The notes under the pieces are model-generated. The model was not told the origin of the DNA, searched no databases, and saw nothing but the letters and a program-made list of their open reading frames with translations. A DNA stretch of 5,761 nucleotides, taken from JBDHTS01 sp039808845. Lineage in GTDB: Bacteria; Pseudomonadota; Alphaproteobacteria; Micavibrionales; Micavibrionaceae. The stretch is taken from the NCBI GenBank assembly GCA_039808845.1, contig JBDHTS010000115.1, positions 1-5,761 of the forward strand. The letters are read 5' to 3'. Both the position numbers and the translations under genes were made by a program. Numbering within the stretch: the stretch's first letter is position 1; each line of letters begins with the position of its first letter. Positions 5,462 to 5,761 of this stretch are shown here, piece by piece.

Positions 5462-5761
5462 CTACACCTTGAAATTGATCATGATCTTCATGACAAAGAT
5501 CCCGCACGACATCCAGAACAGCCCGAACGCGATCAGGATATTGCCTGTCGTGGTATGGAACAGCGGATTCATGTAATCGGGGTTGATGAAAAACAGGCCT
5601 GTGCCGACCAGGAACGGCAGCGAACCGATAATCATCGCCGACGTCTTTGCCTCGGATGACACGGTCCGCGTCTGTGAGGGGGATGTGATTCTCGCGGTCC
5701 ACAAGCGCTGCCTGGAGTACGGTAAGACCATCGAGCAGGAGGCCCACATCGAAGCGCTGCG
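5462..5761 (-). CDS. tadB: TadB C-terminal fragment (Tad pilus platform protein), 5' end missing or replaced
   Basis: The frame ends at TAG (5464-5462) and runs open to the window edge. Only about the last 66 codons, up to about 5660, look like TadB: SSEAKTSAMIIGSLPFLVG, then NPDYMNPLF, then a second hydrophobic segment ending GIFVMKIMINFKV. These are the two C-terminal membrane helices of the F-family platform protein, which is normally about 300 residues or more. The residues upstream of the SSEAK motif do not resemble TadB, which normally has a basic stretch (…KIKAMS) before SAEAK. None of the three minus-strand frames restores that stretch, so a simple frameshift does not explain it. An ATG at 5749 is possible but is probably not the native start. 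The gene is either broken by a rearrangement or joined to foreign sequence by misassembly. The identity of the C-terminal part is firm. Confidence 0.85.
   Translation of the reverse strand, partial: RSASMWASCSMVLPYSRQRLWTARITSPSQTRTVSSEAKTSAMIIGSLPFLVGTGLFFINPDYMNPLFHTTTGNILIAFGLFWMSCGIFVMKIMINFKV
5465..5470 (-). promoter_or_regulatory. Ribosome binding site of tadC inside the end of tadB
   Basis: On the minus strand AAGGTG lies in the last two sense codons of tadB, six bases before the tadC ATG at 5458. It supports that start and suggests translational coupling of the pair, since a ribosome finishing tadB at 5462 ends on top of the tadC initiation region. Confidence 0.5.
5649..5761 (+). other. 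Possible FitA-like ribbon-helix-helix antitoxin fragment beginning at the tadB breakpoint
   Basis: Read on the plus strand in the frame of codon 5649-5651, the last 113 bases are open and encode TVRVCEGDVILAVHKRCLEY followed by GKTIEQEAHIEAL. This resembles FitA/VapB-type antitoxins: a short strand (v.vRnL), then DdVi.aLk.RAa.hG, then a (K/R)(S/T).E.E.R.IL helix. The match starts just where TadB similarity stops. There is no start codon at the expected position; upstream the frame runs into antisense tadB and reaches a stop at 5574-5576. It is therefore a headless fragment whose 3' part lies outside the window. The similarity is by eye over about 35 residues, so confidence is limited. Confidence 0.3.

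Noticed and set aside
5013..5747. 244-codon minus-strand frame overlapping tadC and tadB
   Set aside because: It lies in a different frame from the well-supported TadC and TadB sequences and shows no domain. It spans the tadB break only by chance and does not restore TadB.
1..5761. CRISPR array, riboswitch, tandem repeats or origin
   Set aside because: No regularly spaced direct repeats, recognisable aptamer or iteron cluster was seen on reading through the window.

Overview
The window is mostly GC-rich DNA carrying several genes of a Tad/Flp (tight adherence) type IV pilus region. The tad genes, the codon usage and the tRNA fit an alphaproteobacterium. A Micavibrio-like lineage is possible, but that is only an impression and no marker here settles it. 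Both ends cut through genes: creD on the left and tadB on the right. The odd length suggests this may be a whole, probably metagenomic, contig.

Left part (1-854, + strand): the C-terminal half of the inner-membrane protein CreD, followed 50 bases later by a complete tRNA-Val(GAC) with encoded CCA. Middle (about 855-2215): a sharply AT-rich stretch begins directly after the tRNA. It holds one gene, for an exported 309-residue protein of unknown function with a weak peptidoglycan-binding-like segment and four cysteines. This looks like acquired DNA next to a tRNA, but no integrase, transposase or convincing att repeat is visible. The GC-rich backbone resumes inside the 3' end of a convergent minus-strand gene for a 218-residue protein with one membrane segment.

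Right part (2900-5761): a plus-strand pair encodes an exported protein with a pilus-assembly N-terminal (CpaC N0-like) domain and a TadD-like TPR lipoprotein, each behind a plausible sigma-70-type promoter. They converge, with one base between stop codons, on a minus-strand tadB-tadC pair encoding the inner-membrane platform of the Tad pilus. The platform proteins would act with an ATPase and secretin encoded outside the window, and TadD would help assemble or localise the outer-membrane part.

The two points most worth checking are the AT-rich insert behind tRNA-Val and an abrupt break in tadB near 5650-5662. Beyond that break the DNA no longer encodes TadB; read on the plus strand it resembles a FitA-type antitoxin fragment. 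The break may be a real rearrangement or an assembly chimera at a contig end. I see no clearly new multi-gene system.
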